A stretch of 64,000 nt of DNA, taken from positions 150,031 through 214,030 of the forward strand of contig VXAA01002207.1 in the NCBI GenBank assembly GCA_013399115.1. Direction: 5' to 3'. Source of the stretch: Anseranas semipalmata (taxonomy: Eukaryota; Chordata; Aves; Anseriformes; Anseranatidae). Both the position numbers and the translations under genes were made by a program. Positions 40,801 to 53,060 of the stretch are shown here, one piece after another; the first letter of the stretch is position 1; every line of letters starts with the position of its first letter. A model generated the notes under the pieces. That model made no database searches. It was not told the origin of the DNA and was given only the letters and a program-made list of their open reading frames with translations.

Positions 40801-41602
40801 CTAGTTCAGGGAGTCCAAACTGGGTATACTGGCTGCTTTCAATTCCCATCTGATGAGATTTGCTCTGTGGGCACACTTCTGTATTCTACATTCAACTTGC
40901 TCTTGTCTGGCTGCCACTACCATGGATCAAGAGGATCAATATCTACTCTTGGGGGCAGCCAAGGAGAAAATCTGCTATTTTAAAATGATCGTGCTGACTT
41001 GGGATTCCCCCCCACCCCAGCTGCACTGTGTAGGAGGCAAGGCACCTATCTGGAGTTAAAAACGTCCAAGGTTGGATGTTGCAGTGCTCTGCATCACAAT
41101 GTCTAAATCAGTTTGTAGAATGAGCGTATGAAGTTTTTGATGGTGCCAGAATGAAGAATGAAGTTCTTCTATGTATAACAACAGACATGGCAAAGACAGC
41201 AGGAGGAATATTGTGTTCAGAGTCACTGCCCTGGTGGTCTGTCTCAGCCTTGACCAAAGATTAAAATCTTTATGACCCATTTTCAATGCCTGTTCAACCT
41301 TCCATTTTCATTAAAAATGCTAGGAAAAAAAAATGGATGTGCACCACTGTTGATGCTTTTAAAGATTCTAGACTAAAACTGTTGAAGTACCTTACCTGAG
41401 AAGTTACATTTATGTATGTACCCTGTGTATTTTAATCTTATTTTGGAATCTGAATCTTTCCAAAGTGTATAGGGCTTGGCATGAAAATAAAGTATATTTA
41501 AACTTTACAGTTTGGGGAAAAAGCTTTACTAAATGGGGATAAGAACTCAGAAGTTCACTGGGGAATTGTAAGGATAATTAGGGATCAGGTCTGCAGTGAA
41601 TT

Positions 41603-41617
41603 AGCGGCCGAGCCGCT
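41603..41617. repeat. GC-rich inverted repeat AGCGGC-CGA-GCCGCT
   Basis: Perfect 6 bp arms around CGA in otherwise CpG-poor sequence. It could be a short stem-loop or a binding site for a dimeric factor. Confidence 0.6.
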
Positions 41618-42309
41618 GAAGGCAGATTTAGCTAGCAGACAGGTCGGGAAGGAGCACACTGCTAGAGTCTCAAATTAATGGGATGTCTCCTGGGAATGAG
41701 AGTCAGGAAGGAAAATCCTGCTGATTGTTTGAGCCTGACTTTCTGTTTCTCACCTCTAGCCACCTGCCTGGACCATCCTGCCCAAACGCTAGGGAGCTCT
41801 GCCAGCACAGGTCTTGCATAAGAAGTTCCATTATTCATGTTTAATCCAGCAGTCTAGATTTGGGACATACTTAGCTATTTCCTAGAAGTGTTAGCTCAGT
41901 TTTATTCAGGATTTCCATGGTTTTATTGCCAGGCAGTTTAACTGAGAGTAACTCAATTTTCCCCTGTGTCTTATATTATGGGAAAGAACCCATAACTGTC
42001 GTGAGTTTGTATGATGCTCTACATTTTTTTCTTGCAATAGTGATGTAATTCTTGCACAATGTACGTGTTATAGTGTTACCTAGGTTTTACAGTTACTGTT
42101 ATCCAGATGACATACTGCAGGGAATGTGAATGGGAAACTATCACTCAGGACTGTGTATTTTTAACAGCAGCACGTTAAGAGCAGGAGCAGAGAGGGCTCT
42201 GACTCACCAGTGGTGATGCTCACCTTGTGACGGCTCTGACACTTCCTGCTCCCAGCTGCCCGCTCCACCCCGTGACATGCCGTTTCCAAGCCCTGGTGCA
42301 GACATGGCT

Positions 42310-42330
42310 CAGCTGCTCATGTAGCAGCTG
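42310..42330. repeat. Inverted repeat CAGCTGCT-CATGT-AGCAGCTG
   Basis: Perfect 8 bp arms with a 5 nt spacer. Each arm contains the E-box CAGCTG, so it also reads as paired bHLH sites 15 bp apart. Confidence 0.65.
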
Positions 42331-45300
42331 CTGAATTTCGGCAATTTGCAGCTCAGCATATTAAGGTAACCCCAAATAATTTTTGGCTTACCTTAAAACA
42401 TTGGGCTGCCAACTGTAGTTCTTCAGCAGCGGTTCTCCAATGAGACATAGTTGCACCAGAATCAAAAATCTTTGGGGAAAGGGAGACAGCGCTTCTATCA
42501 ATGACCCCAAAGAGTCAAGATGTTGGATGGGAGAAAAGTTATACTGTATACTGTGCTGAGAAACTCAGGGGCATTTTCAGGCTCTTTGGTAGGAGTAGGT
42601 GCTATAGCCTTAACCCAGTGTCAGGTTCAGATGAAGGACATCCAAGATAAGTCATCTCTGGTCATCAGTCAGAACTCCTAGAGTGGGAGTCAGCTCCAGA
42701 TTCAGAAACCTATTTAGATGTCTGTAGTGTGGATTTCTACATGTGAGGTGTGTGTTTAATGTGCAAAAGATTCAGCAACTACAGTCAATGGGGCCTTGAG
42801 ACCAATTTTATATCTTTTGGGGTTATATCCTCTCCTTTCATTGACCATGCCATGAGTAATGCTCGATGAATCATGTTCATCTGTTTATTTCTGCAAGTAT
42901 GAACGGTTCTGTGCCTCTTTTCTTCCTTTGGCATTGTTTCTCTTTCCCATTTGTTGGTAATACTTCTCAAGTCTGTTTGGGACGTAACTGTCAGAGACTT
43001 CACGCACTCTTGTAGAAATCTTATGAATGTTAGTGGATTGAATAGTTTTTGCTCTACACTATGGACTCAACTTACAGATGTGCCAGTTTGGCGCAACACT
43101 CTGAGGCTATGGGCAGAAGAGGGGCAACCTGCATCATCTGGTGTCCCTCCTCCTACACACATACTGTCAAGTGACTCACTGGATCAATAAGGTTTTTTAA
43201 GAGTACAGAAGGGCTTGCTCTTTTTTGTCTTTCATCCACATGAAACAGCATTGTATGTTATCTTATTAATCATTCAGTTGTGCCTTTTCCTCCAATAGCC
43301 TCTTTAAGAGCACAGCTGTTGTCTTGGGCTCAGTTATAGTGAGTCCTTTGTGGTTCACTTCATCCTTTGGTGACTTCATCTGCCATGAGATTGCCTGTAT
43401 AGCCAGAGCACCTACAATTTTCTTCCAATATTCCCAGCATTTTAACACTAGAAGAATTCCCCATGGGTCTGTGAAATATACCCTTACGCTGACTGTCATT
43501 ATGTTTCCCTTTCCTTCCAGTACTTCTCAGGGTTTTTCATTAGTTTGTCTTTTAAACACTATTCTTTACAAGTGCGGCTGAGATTAAACAGGAACATTGT
43601 TCAGAGAGAAAAGGGCTTCTGGTAGAACAGATGTCACTTGCAGGACCATATATCCCCTTTGCTTGGCAACCGACAGAAGATCTGGCTAACTTATAAGTGG
43701 GCATCATGCCCTCCCAACAGATGGTCAGAAGTGCAGGGAGCCAAAAACCCATCTATGGACATGAAATATGTTTAAGAGGGTATGTCTAGACACAAATGTT
43801 GAACTAGCTTTTTAAGCTGAACTTCTGTGCCCACAGTCAATCTAGATGAAAGGCCATGTTTTAAAAAAGGAACATTCTGCGTCAACATATGGCTGCTTTG
43901 GTGTTTAGGGCTGCTGATGGTTATGGGAGGGTTGGGGAGCAGGAGATCATAAAGTAATCAGCATATTAGAAGAGGTACTCCATTTTGGGTTTCTTTCTGT
44001 TGGGAATATCTAGTGAGAGACCAAAGTTCTTCTGGTTCAGCTGAGTTTCACAAAACTAGTTCAGGAAATCAGAGGCATCTGCAGGACAGTTGCTCAGCTA
44101 AGCATGTGTAGCCTTAGAAGAGAATTTCACATGTGTTTTAGTAGAAAATTGAACTTGTCTTCTTATGGTTTTGTCATATTTGCCAACAACTTTAAGAATC
44201 AGAGCAGTTTTTATTGTCACAAATCTGTCTCACAAAATAAAGAAGTTATCATGTGGATGAGCAAGAACAGTCCTGGTGTGTGGCTTTTTATTACACTTAC
44301 AATCATGCTGAAGAACCTGACTAGTTCTTAGGAAGTTTTTAAGGAGAAAGTCAGTGATGTGTGCTACTGCAGCTGGGCAAGGAAAAGTGTATTGCAATAA
44401 GGATACATAACTACATCAAGGCTTTTGCCCTAAATTGTCCTACAGCTGAAAATGCTCACTAACATATTTTACTCATGATCTGCCTTTGCTCTTACCTGGT
44501 GAACTCTTATCCATCTGAACTTAAAAATCAAGTAGGTTTAAATCAGTTGCCTGGTGTACTAGATAAAGCCACAGCAAGCTGCGATAAACACTTGTAAGAA
44601 GTTTACTGGCTAATATTAAGAAATTGATGGTGATTTATAGGCGTCAAGGCAACTCAGCTGCAGAATTTGTTTTTGCTTGTGTGTAATGGAAGAGCTGACT
44701 TCAGCTTTGAAGGAAAAAAGAGTGAAGGATTCATGAACTGAGAGAGGGACAGAGTATTTAGGTGTGAGATGAGAAACTGAAGGAACTGGCTTGTTCACTG
44801 CTGTGCCCTGGGCAGGATGGCACAGGTGGAGCATGTACCAGTACAAAGAGAGGCAACAGTCAGTCTTCACTCTGCATCATCAGAGCAATCAGACAGCTTC
44901 CGATGATTGCATTCCTTGTGGCAAAAGGGAAGTTAACCTCTAGGTAGTTCCTGCTCCGGCAGAAACACTACCAAATGCAACAATAACTTGGGAGTGTGTG
45001 CACTTCCCTGTGGAGACCTGGCTAGAGATTGTTAGGACGTTTCACTTACAAGCGGTAATAAACAGCTATTGGGTAATAATTATTTTCGTTCACTACCCAG
45101 CCTGTTTTGATGACCTAGGGCAGAAAAGTCATGTATCACATTGTCATTCACCTATACTTTTTGGATCCAACTCCATTCTGCTTCACATTGTTTTCCCAGC
45201 TATACTTTTCACTGTAATTTCTCAGTATTTTGAATTCTGTCATTTTCTGGAGTAGCCAAAATCATTTGCCTTCTGTTTTTTATAACTTGATTCTGTATGG

Positions 45301-46719
45301 ACGTACTATTTGACTGCATACGTGTGTTTCTGTAGTTGATGGAGATTATGAAGTCACTTGCTGAGTGAGCTAGCAGTGTGCATTCAGGAGCACTCCTCAT
45401 TAGTTAGTTCATAAAAGCAGTTATTTTCAGTTCTTTGTACATTGTACCAGTATGAAGTACCCTGTGAGCTCAGTACCAGCTTCCTGGTATTTACCAGCCT
45501 GTTTTCCCTTCTCTTTTAGCCCAGCTAAAAATTACTTTGACTAAGTCCTAGCTGACGCAAAGTCTCATGATCAACATGAGGTTTGCTTATTAATAGTATT
45601 TTATTTAAATAATGAAGTTCACAACTGTGTTGAATTATGGTGCTTGCTTCGGCAGTGTTTTCAGGCTCCTTGTCTTTTTAACATTTAAAACACACACAGA
45701 GGGTGTAAGGAAGGGGACACAGCCTGACTTGCGGGGTAGAAAAGTCTGTGTGTGAGCACTGTGAAAACGCCTAAACAAAGATCTAATCAAGAGACTGCAA
45801 AAGCCAAAGGCTCTCCCAGGTTGACAGGCCTGGTGCGGGGCTATTGTGTACTGCTGCAGTGCTGCAGCACTGTGTTTGCTCTTCTGATGGAGCCCTGCAT
45901 GGGTTGCGAATGGGAAAACGGAAGCCAATGCCAGTTCCTGTTAAATTTGTCTGTACCAGAGCCTGTCGGCAGCTTGCCACGCACCCTGAAGTCCGTCAGT
46001 CATGTGCGCTGTTACTTGCCTCTTGCCTATGTCTCTGCCCGGATGTTTTCACCATCCCTTGTTCACCATTGTCCCCCCCGTCCCCACCGCACCTGCGTGC
46101 TTCTGAACTGCCTTGTGCACCCGGAACAGAGTTGGTTGGGCAGGGCAATAGCTTTTCTCCTTCAGGAAATCCGCATTTCCATACTGCCTGAAGAAACCTG
46201 ACTGCAGTCCAGCCTGCTCGAAGTGTGCCTTTGCACGGCAAAGTGCGTACACATGAATACTAAAGCGAGTGCTTGAGTAAATCTCCAGAACAAATCTTAC
46301 GGGAGTGTTACCTGGGCGAGGACGGCGTGACTTACCTCTTACCATCAGGAATCATATTTCACAGTCCAACAGTTCCCTAAGTTGGCCCCAGTGCTACCAG
46401 ATCTGAATCTACCTAGTTTTTGAGGTGTTGTTGGACTTTTATTCTTTCATATTTTGCAAGAAAGGAAGTATTTTCATCCTCATTTACAGGCATAAGCTAA
46501 ATACTATCCTAATTAATAGATAAATTCTTCTGTTAATAATAATCCGATAGTAATTCATACTATTGCAAGGTCATCAGAAGGAATCTCACTGCAATGATTT
46601 TTGGTAGTTGTGGCACACACATCACAAGCCACAGATCCAGGTACACGCTGAGAATGCAGACATATGTCAACCACCTATAGGGGTGTTTTAGCTGCTGGGC
46701 TATAGGCCAAGTTGGGGGC

Positions 46720-46768
46720 AAAAGTTTTCATCATCCTTGTGGGGTAAAAGTTTTCATCATCCTTGTGG
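46720..46768 (+). repeat. Tandem duplication, period 26 bp
   Basis: AAAAGTTTTCATCATCCTTG followed by TGG occurs at 46720-46742 and again identically at 46746-46768. The exact identity suggests a recent duplication. Confidence 0.85.
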
Positions 46769-47178
46769 AAGCTGAGCCGCGGTGTGGCATGGGGAGCTTG
46801 AGGAGACTCTGAAGTGCTAAACCTTCAAGTTGTGGGTCGTGGGAAAGATGACAGGTTTTAAAATGTGTGGGTTCAGATTTACCTGCATTCTGCATGGAAA
46901 ATAAAATGGTCATCTTCAAGTCTGAATATGCAGTAGCAGCGTGCACAGGATGCTGCCTGTTTTCCTCACTTAGAAGTTTCTAGCTTATCAAATTATTTTA
47001 TTTATTTAGTAAATGTGTCATGTCAATGAACAATTATTAATTGAACGTGCTTATGCACGTTACCATGGTTCATTCTGCACACTTACTACAGAACTGCTGG
47101 GTAAATTAGGAGATTATTGGTGTGGTTAATTTGTATGCCGCATCCGATGCATAAAACAGAACTTTGCTTTATTTGTAG

Positions 47179-47269
47179 ACAGAACAGTCGGGACGCAGGG
47201 AGAGAACCTGCTTGGGAGAGCCAGCGGGCACTGCTGCCTCGTGTAGCTTGGTCTCGAGTTATTCCTCAG
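47179..47269 (+). ncRNA. Candidate lncRNA exon (upstream of 47375)
   Basis: Inference from splice signals. ATTTGTAG precedes a 91 bp segment of higher GC than its surroundings, with several CpGs, and it ends CCTCAG|gttaga. It lies 105 bp before the stronger acceptor at 47375, a short but possible intron. No known protein is encoded. Confidence 0.2.
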
Positions 47270-47374
47270 GTTAGACAGGTGCAGGGTTGCTAACTTTCAT
47301 GGTTCTAGTGCAACATTTTGTATTTTCCTTGAAGCTTCAGCTTTTCTTTAAAAAATGTCTTTCTTTTCTTTCAG

Positions 47375-47605
47375 ATAAAAGTAAAGCCTCTAGCCCTAGA
47401 TAGTGGAGGGAGTTGCCTGGAAATGCTGAAAAGAAGGTGGGAAGAACCCTGGAGAGCAAATAAATGGAGCTGAGAATTAATTACTGGAAAGCAAATCTGA
47501 AACTTTAGCGGCCCAGTTCTCTTTGTATCTGAGGAATCAGTTTGGAATTTGTAAAGGTGTAGCGTGTTCAACATTGTAAAAATAAATGTAACAAAAAGTC
47601 TCTTT
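47375..47605 (+). ncRNA. Candidate terminal exon with poly(A) signal
   Basis: A strong acceptor (TGTCTTTCTTTTCTTTCAG) is followed by about 210 bp and then AATAAA at 47581-47586 with a T-rich stretch after it (TCTCTTTTTG), the layout of a last exon. One frame stays open from the acceptor for 32 codons (starting IKVKPLALDSGG) and then stops. I do not recognise the product, so a non-coding transcript is more likely. No transcript evidence is available from sequence alone. Confidence 0.3.
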
Positions 47606-50600
47606 TTGCTGCAGTTGGTTGTTATTAATGTTTATTGAGAGGATGACTGAGTTGGTACAGCAAATGGCCTGCTAAGTTAACCCCTACATTTTTGGAGTTG
47701 GCACCACAAGAAACTTCTCTTAAACTTTTCAGAAATGCTGATCCGTTTGCAGGCCTTCTGCTGTCAGTTTGGTTATTTTCTCCTCAATTACATTTCTAGT
47801 ATGGTACAGTATTGTATTGCTAATCATGTAATTTTAGGATTTTTTTTAGAACTTCATGTTTCTCTGATGAACTCAACTTCTGAATTACTAGCTTTATAAA
47901 CCAATCTCAGCTTTCATTAGAAATAAAGTAACTACACATTTCAGTTTGTAAGGAAATGCTTGAAAATATGACTGGAGCACACTCTAGAGGCTTAAAAACT
48001 CAACAGCAGATAAATAACTCCCAATTTATTCAAATTTTAAATGTCATGATTTTTAAGCCAATCTCATGATTTTTTTCTGTTAAGCTTGATTCAGTTCTGA
48101 GGAAGATTTGAAGCAAGATTTGTGGATAATATGGATTTACTTATCTGCTGTTCCTTAGGGAAACTATCTTTTATTACTTTTTATCTGCTGATGGGGAGCT
48201 GAGTGTTGTGTGTTCCTGATTGCTAAGTCTTATAATCTAGGTCAGAGATGGATGAAACTCTGCCAGTTTACAGAGGTGCTGGTGTTACTTCTGGAGTGTT
48301 TTGGAAGCTTGCAAAATTTATCCTTGGTAGATTTTATGAAAGGATTGTGTCCTGGAAAGGATGAATGCTACACTTCATGAATATATTTGGAGGACTAAGA
48401 CATATGTATATATAAATTAAGATAATTCTAAACAGGTCTATGGATGTCCTAAGGTTGTACAAAATTTGGTATACCACTTAAAAAGGGTCGCTACCCTATA
48501 CTGAGGCTATATGTTCTGTGCTATTTTACATCTTGTCACTTGACTTGGGAACTTGCATGGAGAAATGAAAGTGCAAGCTTGATAAAAGTCTTGATTTATA
48601 TGTTACTTCAAATTGTCTGAGTTTGATAACGTGTCTATCCATCTCCACTTTGCAAGTAATTTTTATCTGTATAATATTTCCAATAAAGCATGAAGCTCTT
48701 CAAGCATAGCAAAAGGATTAGTGAATTCTTGGACTGCTGATGCTTTAGGATAATGTTTAGCACTGGGTTTGTGTTACTCTCTTGAAGCATCCTGCAGATA
48801 TGACTAAATGTCTAATTGAGTGACCTAGACAGCTGAATGTTGTCACTGTATCTGAGCAGCAGTTTGTAAAATCATTCATGCTTTTTTCTAAGCTGTCAAA
48901 TAGGCAGCTATCATCACTGTCACATTTTTGTTGTTATTTTCAGCTATTTATTAGGCATACATGTTGCCTGCTTGGACTCTGTTGATCATATATTATTTTA
49001 TGCTGGCACTCCAGAGCCTCGGAGATGAATCAAACCAAGGCATCCAAGTCTGGGTGTGGAGCACACATCCAGTAGTCACAAGACCTTTCTTTTTTTAAAC
49101 TGCAGTTGCTGTCTCTGTTCCCACTTCTTTGGCTGGTCATCGCTTCAGGATACAGAAAATCCATCCTCCGCTCTTAATTCCTGCGTTGATGACGCTGCCT
49201 GCTGGAGCACCGCAGGGCAGAACAAGGCACCACCCGAAGCAGCCAGCCGGGGTACAGGCTGCAGGGATGTGCAGCTCCATATCCGCAGCGGAGCTGGTGT
49301 GGCGCAAAGCTGCGTGGCACCCTCGTCCCACCAGGACCCTGCACGAGCTCCAGGCCTGGAGCTGTGGGCAAGGCAGCTGAGGGAAGCGCTGCTTCCGTCT
49401 GTCCACGCTGGAGCAGGGATTTCCAAGCTGTAACCCATGAACTAACACTTACCTTCAGAACTACATTTATGTTCAGTTTTTTTTCTTCTTCTTTAGGTGG
49501 TAGAGAGCCTTTAGATTTTGGAAATTGTTTGAACTACTGTTATAGGCCAGCAAACTGCTGCGGTTGTAGTTACCAAGCCCTGGCAGAAACCACACAGCTG
49601 GAAGTCAGGGATAAAAGGATGAAAAACCCTCAATGATGAAAAATACCGACCAGGAGCAAAACCAAAAGCATTTACTCCCCTTATATGAAGTACAGCAAGA
49701 ACACACCTGAGCCACTACATCAAAATAAGACCTCGAATGATTATTAAGGTAAGGGAAGGCCATGGCTACAAAAAACAGAGGGAACAAAAAGCCTGAGTTT
49801 CTTTTTCAAAGGGAGAAATGTTCCACATATTTCTACAGTGAACTGGACAATGCATCTGATCAGATTTGTTTTCCCTAAAAAGTATGGACCGCTATAAAAA
49901 AAATAAAACTTTTGGTTGAAAAATGGTTTAAAAGTCTGGAAAACCAAAGCATTTTCATTTTAAATAAATATGGGAAATTAAAAAAAAACTTTTAGCATTT
50001 TTTGTAAAACATATTTCAAAATCCTGCACTAGGCCAAACTCTTGTTACAGAAATGGTTTTGGCAGTGCTACCTACTGTTTTCTACACACACGTAGTTAAA
50101 TTGCTCTGGGAAGAAAATCTGATGTTTTCACGGTAACTATCTGCAATGACAAAAGGAAAAGAAAAAAAAAGGAGAAAAAAAAGGGGGAAAAAAGATGAGG
50201 GATAAATAAATTAAATATGAAGGAGGAACGGAGCATCAAGAAAAACAGAAGGAAATAAAGGCATGTGTCATGTAACTGAAGTCAAAGAGGGAAATAACGT
50301 GTAAGACACCTAAGAGAGTTCATATATACCACTTTACCTTTCAACTAAATAAGAGTAGTTAATATCTATACATAAGGTGGGATCTTCTTAGGGAAGACTC
50401 CATTCATTTTTGCTTTTTTCAGTGAGTGTGCTACAACTTGTTGGCTGATATTTTTTCAAAAATTGTTCCTGATTGTGCAAATGCAAATAAAGGCATGGAG
50501 TAATTTCTGCTTGCTGTATGGCCTTTGTGTGCACAAACAGTACCACCATATTTATAGCTAGAGGCTAGGGGAAGGTCAATGTGAAGTGTTGCCAAAAGGG

Positions 50601-51907
50601 CTTGTTCCTTACCCGATTTTTTAAAAATATTGTTTGTTTAAATACTACCGAGTGTAAGTCTTGAGAAAAAATATTCTTTTTGTTGACCTTGTTTTAGCAA
50701 TTAAAAAAAAAAAAAGTTTTATTTAATTGCTAGTTATGTTAGGATACTTTGTAACACCTTTATATAAACATTTTTTGATTTATTACTGTTTATATACTCC
50801 AGATTACTGTTCAGATATGCTTATTTTTAATTGCTTGTATAGATGCCTTTGTCCTTTGCTGAAATATAGCAGGACGTTCACACTAGCACAAAATTAAGAA
50901 AATCATGCAGTGGCTCTATTGTTTTTAGCTACTATTACACACCAGCGTGTGTAATATCAGTCTGTGTGGACGGATAACATCACAGTGCCTGAGTAAAATT
51001 TGTATGTACGCTGCGGTCTGAACTCTGCAGTGAAAGTTGGAGGGAGCCTTTCACCGCTGGGGACGTGACAGGAAGCAGAAGCTGCTCCTGGCTAGGATAT
51101 GTAATGAAGTTAACTCCAATTCATCTAGCTCATCTTACTGGTAGGGGGAGGCGCTGTGAAAGTAATTATTAAGAGACAGAGCTAAGAACATCACTGAGCT
51201 CAGCATACTCAGCTTTTGAGCTTTTGTGATTTTATTAGATACATGGATGAGGTCACCTTTTAAAATAGCTGAGAGGAAGAGAAGGAAGAAAAGATGTGGG
51301 TTGCCTGAAGTCATGCTGCTAAAGAAATCATGGAGCCTCTTGCTAACACCCGGCAGTTCATTTTGGGCTGCTATTTTCAGTATCCTGAAAGATATGCTGA
51401 GAAAATGGGATTCTTCTGTTTCGTTTTGTTTACCTGAAAATTCTTGAAGAGTAAATCAGAACCATTTTTGTAAATGCAACCTCTAGTCCTGGAAAGTCAT
51501 GAGCAATCACTGTGGTTGTTTCTGGTCTTGGGTGACCAAAGAGAAATTCTGTTTTATGCCTGCATTTTAAGGCCAGAAGCGTGAGTGACTATTTGGTTTG
51601 ACATTATCCATAACACAGGTCTCATCTGAAGTCATAGTCATGGAGGCTCCATTTGATAACTGGCTGCTGTCTCATCTGCTTGCTCAGTACTGAGTAATAA
51701 AACACCTTATTCCTGTACAGTTTTTCTAAGGTCAAGGTGATTACTATGGAATTTCTTTAGCAAATACCATCTAAATCTCCTTGATTACCGATCTTTCTCT
51801 TAGAGCTGTAACTCTAGTTCAGGTCGTATTTTAGACTGAAATTTTGACTCAGTGGTATTTTTTCATTCCTATGTTTGATATATAAAAGTTTCCGTATGAA
51901 ATCGTCA
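47606..51907. other. Intergenic region, no gene recognised
   Basis: AT-rich for the most part, with a GC-rich patch at about 49130-49430 where open frames occur on both strands without recognisable domains. A strong T-rich acceptor-like site lies at 49496/49497. A purine-rich A/G tract occurs at about 50150-50190. No RNA gene was seen. Confidence 0.55.
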
Positions 51908-52220
51908 CGCTTGAAGGGACATCAAGGTTCAAGTAGTGCATCTTCCTGTTCCCAGGTAGGAGCATGTAGACATATATCACTTCTGACAGATATTTGTCTC
52001 GTGTTTTCTTAAAGGTTGCAAACAATGCTAAGATTACAACACCTCCCCAGAAAAGCTGTAAAGACATTTCCCAGAGTTGAATTTGAATTTGCCTTGCCGC
52101 AGCTTAAACCTGTTCCTTCTCACTTCACGCACCACAGACTTGGAAAACACATGATTTCCATCTGTTTTGCAACAGCCTTTCCATGTATTTGAAGATTTGC
52201 TCCATCTTTTCTCATAGGTC
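51908..52220 (-). mobile_element. Old CR1 LINE 3' fragment, antisense
   Basis: On the plus strand the order is CTTGAAGGGACATCAAGGTT, a CATCTTCCTGTTCCCAGG block, CTTGCCGCAGCTTAAACCTG with TTCCTTCTCA after it, and ATTTGAAGATTTGCTCCATC. This follows the reverse complement of the CR1 3' end and last coding part. It is diverged. Confidence 0.7.
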
Positions 52221-52744
52221 ATACATTTTGTGTACTGTGCTCCTGCTCCTTCCTCACATTCTCACTTTCCCCTTGCTGTTATCGGTAGCTTTGTTAGCAC
52301 ATGTGCCTGTTGTTATTCTTAATGTTCTTTTATTTTTGCCTCAAGTACTTGGAGTTAGAATCTTCACAGGGAATAACTTCTTGCTAGTGAGTCATCAAAA
52401 CTTTTTATATTTTATATTTTAGCTGGCTTATTTTATTCATACTGGTAAAGAAATGGGATAGCTAAAGTCAATACATGAAGAATTTTTGTCAAGTTACTGG
52501 AATGTAAATAATTTATTTGAATACTGACTTCAGTATTTGTATAAATACTGATTTCAGTTTTCAGCTCCCCAGTATGCTCTGCACCTGGAGAGCGGGTAGG
52601 TATCAGTCTTGTTTGCCTCTGGTTTCTGGATGTCACGTTGGATGATTTTTGTGCAGGTGTCATTCCTTCCAGTGAAACAGCTTATGGCAGCATGGCTGTA
52701 TGTATGTGTGTGTGTATATCTGTATATCTATATCTGTATAACCC
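52221..52744. other. Spacer between two CR1 fragments, with TG/TA simple repeat
   Basis: About 520 bp of AT-rich sequence, ending in a TGTATG/TG/TATATC low-complexity stretch at about 52698-52740. The two flanking CR1 pieces overlap in the part of the element they cover, so they are separate insertions rather than one split copy. Confidence 0.6.
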
Positions 52745-53060
52745 CTCGCCTTCACTGCGCCTCTGAGGAGCGTCTGGTCCCGTCTCTTCCACAGCCCCCC
52801 ATTCGGTAAGTAGAGGCGGCAAACAGCTGCCTCCTCAGCCTGCTCTTTTCCAGGCTGAACTAACCCAGCTTCCTCAGCCTCTCCTTTTATCTCACGGGCT
52901 CCGGCCCCTCAGCCATCCTCGTGGCCCTGCGCTGGCCTGGCTCTAGATTGCCGAGAAGTCTCTTGTTCTGGGGGGCCCAGAGCAGGACGCAGCGCTCCAG
53001 ATGTGGCCTCACGAATGGGAAGCAGCCCTTCCCTTGCCCTGCTGGCTGCACTCCAGCACT
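52745..53060 (-). mobile_element. CR1 LINE fragment, antisense
   Basis: The plus strand reads CTCCTCAGCCTGCTCTTTTC, CAGGCTGAACTAACCCAGCT, TCCTCAGCCTCTCC, TCGTGGCCCTGCGCTGGCC, GGGGGCCCAGAGCAGGACGC and CTCCAGATGTGGCCTCACGA. This is the reverse complement of the CR1 reverse transcriptase C-terminal region. It is GC-rich and better preserved than the 51.9 kb copy, truncated on both sides. Confidence 0.88.

Larger units (their letters stand above)
32146..47178. other. Intergenic region, no gene recognised
   Basis: About 15 kb of mostly AT-rich sequence. No coding exon with a recognisable domain and no tRNA or snRNA was seen. It holds an AAAT microsatellite (36138-36169), inverted repeats (37789-37820, 41603-41617, 42310-42330, 47044-47061), a 26 bp tandem duplication (46720-46768) and a GC-rich patch (45720-46340). 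The plus strand appears richer in T and G than in A and C over much of it. Confidence 0.6.
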
